NCBI RefSeq assembly: GCF_007997155.1
Contig: NZ_VORT01000002.1
Coordinates: forward strand, 124,001-188,000
DNA: 64,000 nt
Source: Aequorivita antarctica
Lineage (GTDB): Bacteria; Bacteroidota; Bacteroidia; Flavobacteriales; Flavobacteriaceae
Reading direction: 5' to 3'
Part shown: piece after piece, positions 60,148-64,000 of the stretch
Layout: each line of letters starts with the position of its first letter
How positions within the stretch are numbered: the first letter of the stretch is position 1
Notes under the pieces: generated by a model
Database searches by the model: none
What the model was told of the DNA's origin: nothing
What the model saw: only the letters and a program-made list of their open reading frames with translations
Made by a program: the position numbers and the translations under genes

Positions 60148-60176
60148 TTTGAACATTCAAACTGTGACTATATTTG
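60148..60176 (+). promoter_or_regulatory. Full promoter of the zinc-ribbon SDR gene
   Basis: TTTG at 60148-60151, a 17-base spacer, then TATATTTG at 60169-60176 (perfect TAnnTTTG). The predicted start near 60182 is nine bases before the ATG at 60191. It is the best -33/-7 match in the window. Confidence 0.7.
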
Positions 60177-60190
60177 CCGAAAATTAATTT

Positions 60191-61807
60191 ATGTCACATC
60201 GGGTTTCTGAAATAGAAACTTCCACAACGGAAGAAATGGAGAATATGAATAAGACCGTTTCTGGTATTGATGCCAACCAAGAAATCAACGCCAAAGAAAT
60301 AGCTAAGTGTATAGCTATTCTTGAATATCTGAACAGTAATACTGATTGCATATTCGAAATCCCAAAAAAACAGCGCACCGCTTTAATAAAAGCTTCGGGG
60401 CAACTTTCACGACCTAACCGCGATGAGTTTTCGCGAAGGAAAAAAGATGCACAAAAAGCAAAAAAACGCAAGCAGGCCAATAAAGATAGAACTGCGCGTA
60501 AGGAAACAGGGATAAGAAGTGCTCGGGAAAATGTAGTATTCGTAGCGCCGAAACTATTGCAAACGGCAGATTTATCTTCAAAAAAAGAACTAGAACTTGA
60601 AACGCCGCGCAACTGCTACGTCTGTAAAACACTTTATACCAAACTACATCACTTTTACGATACAATGTGCACGGAATGCGGCGATTTCAACTACGCAAAA
60701 CGATTTCAGACTACTGATTTAACGGGACAAGTGGCTGTTATGACGGGTTCCCGATTAAAAATTGGGTACCATATTTCATTAATGTTGCTTAGGGCAGGCG
60801 CTACTGTAGTTGCTACAACTCGGTTTCCAGCAGATTCGGCCTATCGTTTTGCTCAGGAAGAAGATTTCCATAAATGGGCGAATCGATTGAAAATCCACGG
60901 TTTGGATCTTCGCCATATTCCGAGTGTGGAGATTTTCTGTAACTACATTGAGCAGAAATACGAAAATTTAGACATTCTCATCAATAATGCTGCCCAAACC
61001 GTAAGGCGGCCAGCAGGCTTTTACCAGCATTTGATGGCGAAGGAGGAAATGCCTTTTGAAGAACATCCGCAGTTTGTAAAGGAATTATTGCATGATCATA
61101 TGAATTGCTTGCAGGAATTGAAAACACTTACGGCTGACATTGGCAAAAACCCAAACAAGAATCTGCCCGTTACTTGGCACGGTTCTGAGCCAGGTATTGG
61201 TATTCGTGCGTCTGCTAAGTTATCACAGATTCCGTATAGTTTTGACAACTCATTAAGTGCCAAAGAAGTATTTCCCGAAGGAAAATTAGATGCAGATTTG
61301 CAGCAAGTAGATCTTCGAAAAACAAACAGTTGGCGTTTAAGGCTTGGTGAAATTGAAACCACCGAAATGATTGAGGTTCAGTTAGTAAACTCCATTGCAC
61401 CTTTTGTGCTCTGCAATCGTTTGGGTGAAATAATGAAGAAGGAAAATACAGGCAAGAAACACATTATAAACGTTTCTGCAATGGAAGGGAAGTTCCACCG
61501 CTTTTTTAAGGAAGACCGACATCCGCATACCAATATGGCAAAGGCCGCACTCAATATGTTGACGCATACCGCAGCTGGAAGTCTTGCAAAAGATGGAATT
61601 TATATAAATGCAGTTGATACAGGTTGGGTTACTGATGAAGACCCCGTAGAACTTGCAAAACGCAAAATGGAACTGCACGACTTTCAGCCACCGCTAGATA
61701 TTGTTGATGGTGCTGCAAGAGTGATGGACCCATTGATTGATGGAATAAATACAGGAAAACATTGGAGCGGTAAGTTTCTGAAAGATTATAGGCCTATTGA
61801 TTGGTAG
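60191..61807 (+). CDS. SDR-fold protein with N-terminal zinc ribbon
   Basis: The 538-residue protein is much longer than usual SDRs. Residues 1-140 are helical and charged, with a basic stretch ([19 protein letters not shown], about 78-96). A four-Cys zinc ribbon follows (C142, C145, C160, C163 in CYVCK and CTECG). The SDR part begins with [31 protein letters not shown] and includes [13 protein letters not shown]. The expected catalytic YxxxK is THNMAK-like: T447 stands in place of the Tyr, and K451 is kept (HTNMAKAAL). The changed active site and the basic N-terminus suggest a nucleic-acid or protein-binding role, not classical redox, as inference. Confidence 0.8.
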   Translation: MSHRVSEIETSTTEEMENMNKTVSGIDANQEINAKEIAKCIAILEYLNSNTDCIFEIPKKQRTALIKASGQLSRPNRDEFSRRKKDAQKAKKRKQANKDRTARKETGIRSARENVVFVAPKLLQTADLSSKKELELETPRNCYVCKTLYTKLHHFYDTMCTECGDFNYAKRFQTTDLTGQVAVMTGSRLKIGYHISLMLLRAGATVVATTRFPADSAYRFAQEEDFHKWANRLKIHGLDLRHIPSVEIFCNYIEQKYENLDILINNAAQTVRRPAGFYQHLMAKEEMPFEEHPQFVKELLHDHMNCLQELKTLTADIGKNPNKNLPVTWHGSEPGIGIRASAKLSQIPYSFDNSLSAKEVFPEGKLDADLQQVDLRKTNSWRLRLGEIETTEMIEVQLVNSIAPFVLCNRLGEIMKKENTGKKHIINVSAMEGKFHRFFKEDRHPHTNMAKAALNMLTHTAAGSLAKDGIYINAVDTGWVTDEDPVELAKRKMELHDFQPPLDIVDGAARVMDPLIDGINTGKHWSGKFLKDYRPIDW

Positions 61808-61860
61808 TTTTTTAGAGAACAAAGAAGAGACAATTAAGAAAAAGAACTTTAAAAGTAATT

Positions 61861-62082
61861 ATGAATAACGAACAGCCCAACAACCCTTTACACGGAATCA
61901 AGCTTGCAGAAATTATGGAATTTCTTGTGGATTATTACGGCTGGGAAACATTGGGTGAAAAAATAAAAATAAACTCCTTCAACAGCAATCCCTCCATCAA
62001 ATCGAGCTTAACATTTCTTCGAAAAACTCCTTGGGCACGCGAAAAAGTGGAGCAACTTTATTTAAAAACTAAGTCAAAATAA
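61861..62082 (+). CDS. VF530/DUF2132 family DNA-binding protein
   Basis: The 73-residue protein reads [29 protein letters not shown], then [30 protein letters not shown], which is the VF530 (DUF2132) family along its full length. Structures of this family show a compact helical fold with a proposed double-stranded-DNA-binding surface. It is cytoplasmic. It follows the zinc-ribbon SDR after 53 bases on the same strand; their joint function is unknown. Confidence 0.88.
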   Translation: MNNEQPNNPLHGIKLAEIMEFLVDYYGWETLGEKIKINSFNSNPSIKSSLTFLRKTPWAREKVEQLYLKTKSK

Positions 62083-62145
62083 AATATCAGAAAATTCGTT
62101 CGTAATAAATTCGCTATTTCTTCGTCCAAAACCTACAAAAGGACG

Positions 62146-62153
62146 TAGTTTTG
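62146..62153 (+). promoter_or_regulatory. Promoter -7 element of the helicase gene
   Basis: TAGTTTTG, a perfect TAnnTTTG, predicts a transcription start near 62159. The upstream TTG at 62151 would then not be in the mRNA, so the helicase starts at the ATG 62178. Confidence 0.6.
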
Positions 62154-62177
62154 CAAACCTTCACAAATGGGGACTTT

Positions 62178-63731
62178 ATGACCGAGGCCAAAGACGCAAT
62201 TCACGAAAAAAAGACTGACAAAGAGCTATATAGTTATCAAAAAGGGGCTATTGACAGGATATTTGAAAAATTTGAAACTGCGCCCGACGACTATCATTTG
62301 CTTTATCAACTTCCAACTGGGGGCGGAAAAACGGTTATTTTTTCTGAAATAGTACGCCAATATTTAAAGAACCATAACAAAAAAGTGCTTGTAATGACCC
62401 ACCGCGTGGAGCTTTGCAAGCAGACTTCAGATATGTTGACCAGCTTTGGAGTTGTGAACAAAGTGGTGAACAGCACAGCAAACCTCGATGACCAGGAAAA
62501 ATACAGTTGTTTTGTAGCAATGGTGGAAACTTTAAACAACCGACTAAACGATGATAAGCTGGATATTTCGGACGTTGGTTTGGTAATAATTGATGAAGCA
62601 CATTACAACTCGTTCACTAAGCTTTTTAAATTTTTCGAAAAATCATTTATCCTTGGTGTAACTGCAACGCCGCTAAGTTCCAACAGAGGACTTCCTATGA
62701 AGGACAATTACCAGGAATTGATAGTTGGAGAAAGCATTCAGTCATTAATTGACAATGAATTTTTGGCAGAAGTTGAGGTTTTTCAATACAATATGGGACT
62801 GACTTCCTTGGAAATTGGTTCCAATGGTGATTATACCGTAAAGTCTTCCGATGATCTTTATTCCGCGGTGGGAATGTTGGATCAATTATACCAAGCCTAT
62901 TTAAACCATTCCAAAGGAAAAAAGACATTGATTTTCAACAATGGAATAAATACTTCCATACAAGTTTATTATCATTTGAAAGCGGAAGGTTTGCCTATTA
63001 TGCATTTGGACAATACCGCCACCAAAAAACAACGGAAACAGATTTTGAAATGGTTCCGAGACACTCCAGATGCAATTTTGACATCAGTGAGTATTTTAAC
63101 CACTGGCTTTGATGAACCGACTATTGATACCATCATTCTGAATAGGGCAACACGGTCCTTAACGCTCTATTTCCAAATGATTGGCCGTGGGTCGCGTATT
63201 TTGAACAACAAGTCAAAATTCTCAATGATTGATTTGGGAAATAACTATCAGCGTTTTGGTCCTTGGGAAGCACCTTTGGATTGGCATGCTATTTTCCGCT
63301 CGCCCGATTACTATATGGATCGCCTGTTGAGCGATGATGAATTGGAGAGCCATTTTAGATATGAAATGCCTGAAGAACTCAGAGCAGAATTTGCAAAGAG
63401 TAATGAAGTTTATTTCGATATAAAGGGCACTTATCAGGATGCAACTTTTAGAGGTGAATCCTCCAAAGTAGTGTTGGAAAGATCCATTGAACAACATGCT
63501 TACATCTGTATTGAAAACAGTGAAGATGTTTACGATGCATTGGGCTTAGCAAAAATGCTTGGAGATGACATTGACTACCGCATCGAAAGATACTCGCAAT
63601 GCATTAGCAAAAGCACACATAATTTTATAAGTTGGCTAAAAGATGATTATCGCCTAAAACTGAGAAGTTATCTACGTGAAAATTTCGATACTGTTTTTGA
63701 AGAAATCCACGGCCATCCACCTGAAGAATAG
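62178..63731 (+). CDS. SF2 DEAD/DEAH-box helicase, RadD-like
   Basis: A 517-residue superfamily 2 helicase. Motif Q-like YSYQKGAIDRI, Walker A PTGGGKT (46-52), motif II DEAH (139-142), motif III GVTATP (160-165), and motifs V/VI TTGFDEPTIDTII and LYFQMIGRGSRI are present. The two-domain core with a short C-terminal extension (RAEFAKSNEVYFDIKGTYQDATFRGESSKVVLERSIEQ) resembles RadD/YejH-type repair helicases; no nuclease domain is visible. Neighbours do not form a known defence or restriction system, so a repair role is inferred. A terminator hairpin follows at 63795. Confidence 0.87.
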   Translation: MTEAKDAIHEKKTDKELYSYQKGAIDRIFEKFETAPDDYHLLYQLPTGGGKTVIFSEIVRQYLKNHNKKVLVMTHRVELCKQTSDMLTSFGVVNKVVNSTANLDDQEKYSCFVAMVETLNNRLNDDKLDISDVGLVIIDEAHYNSFTKLFKFFEKSFILGVTATPLSSNRGLPMKDNYQELIVGESIQSLIDNEFLAEVEVFQYNMGLTSLEIGSNGDYTVKSSDDLYSAVGMLDQLYQAYLNHSKGKKTLIFNNGINTSIQVYYHLKAEGLPIMHLDNTATKKQRKQILKWFRDTPDAILTSVSILTTGFDEPTIDTIILNRATRSLTLYFQMIGRGSRILNNKSKFSMIDLGNNYQRFGPWEAPLDWHAIFRSPDYYMDRLLSDDELESHFRYEMPEELRAEFAKSNEVYFDIKGTYQDATFRGESSKVVLERSIEQHAYICIENSEDVYDALGLAKMLGDDIDYRIERYSQCISKSTHNFISWLKDDYRLKLRSYLRENFDTVFEEIHGHPPEE

Positions 63732-63794
63732 ACTTCCTAAATGCAAAGTGATAGTTATTCAAACATAATCACCTTTTTTTTCCATAATTTACAG

Positions 63795-63822
63795 TTACAA
63801 CGATTTTCTCGTTGTAATTTTA
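63795..63822 (+). terminator. Terminator of the helicase gene
   Basis: TTACAACGA (63795-63803) pairs with TCGTTGTAA (63809-63817) and is followed by TTTTAT. It lies 64 bases past the stop. The remaining bases to 64000 are AT-rich, with no gene, repeat or promoter that I can support. Confidence 0.7.
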
Positions 63823-64000
63823 TATATTTATAACTGAAAATGAATTTATAATAAAATGACTTACAGAGAGTAAGAGCATTTTATTTTTGAAGATGCATTT
63901 TTCTTTCCTCAAAATATTATCCCCAAGATTAGTATAGACTTAATGGCTTTTAATAAAAACTGATTCAATTCAAGTTCAGTTTCTATATATATTAATTAAA

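Noticed and set aside
62178-63731. Helicase as part of a phage-defence system
   Set aside because: RadD-like helicases occur in defence loci, but here no nuclease, methylase or other defence gene is adjacent.
1-64000. tRNA genes, CRISPR arrays, IS elements, prophage
   Set aside because: I looked for TTCGAATC-type T-arms with acceptor stems, regular repeat-spacer arrays, transposases and integrases on both strands and found none I could support.

Overview
The window looks like a piece of chromosome from a marine-type member of the Flavobacteriaceae (phylum Bacteroidota). This rests on low GC content, the promoter -7 consensus TAnnTTTG in front of many genes, a short (288-residue) primary sigma factor, Cys-type lipoprotein signals of the SCSS kind, a type IX secretion sorting tail, and many families typical of flavobacteria (DUF3822, DUF4126, DUF3817, DUF4256). 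I see no phage, IS element, CRISPR array or tRNA. The gene order reads as core chromosome with small accessory islets. Taxonomy below family is not claimed.

Layout. 0-10 kb, mostly minus strand: secreted and lipoproteins, a CPBP protease, a ClC channel, MiaE, DnaX, then the RNase P RNA (plus strand), whose 3' end overlaps a minus-strand operon of a STAS-like protein, RsmD, DUF3822 and a membrane-anchored protein. 10-16 kb, plus: a RecD/Dda-like helicase, DUF4126, a fused KdsB-KdnB enzyme for (8-amino-)Kdo metabolism, an acyltransferase and a lipoprotein. 16-26 kb: YebC, a pterin dehydratase, a reductase, glutaminase, GcvT, an aldehyde dehydrogenase, a large BNR-repeat exported protein and a LolA-like protein. 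26-38 kb: DUF72, thioesterase, three MscS-type channels, two SDRs, a VanX-like dipeptidase, OmpA, an SLC13 permease and RpoD. 38-46 kb: a membrane protein/XRE regulator pair, a PoxB-GltS-like-UspA operon, DUF1456, a 630-base region carrying three tiny paralogous ORFs, a VTT protein and an MFS transporter. 46-55 kb: SulP, ExbD, and an envelope redox group (Crp/Fnr regulator, two pirins, YceI, exported CxxC protein, MsrA, MsrB lipoprotein). 55-64 kb: cold-shock protein with a structured leader, YtxH, a T9SS cargo gene beside a decayed one, an EF-G paralogue, a zinc-ribbon SDR, a VF530 protein and an SF2 helicase.

Strongest leads. (1) Three mini-ORFs at 43708-44082 (minus). Two are equal-length 28-residue paralogues sharing 15 identical residues, six of them encoded by different synonymous codons, in a self-contained unit with a terminator. 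(2) An A10 tract in dnaX exactly at the domain III/IV border, with stops soon after in both other frames, predicting gamma production by slippage as in Thermus. (3) A 19-base identical element with an FNR-like core, placed exactly 23 bases before the -7 box of both a pirin gene and yceI, beside a Crp/Fnr regulator that keeps the ExxSR recognition motif. Further leads are the KdsB-KdnB fusion, an MsrB lipoprotein without zinc or resolving cysteines, an EF-G paralogue lacking the catalytic His, and the RNase P RNA/CDS convergent overlap.
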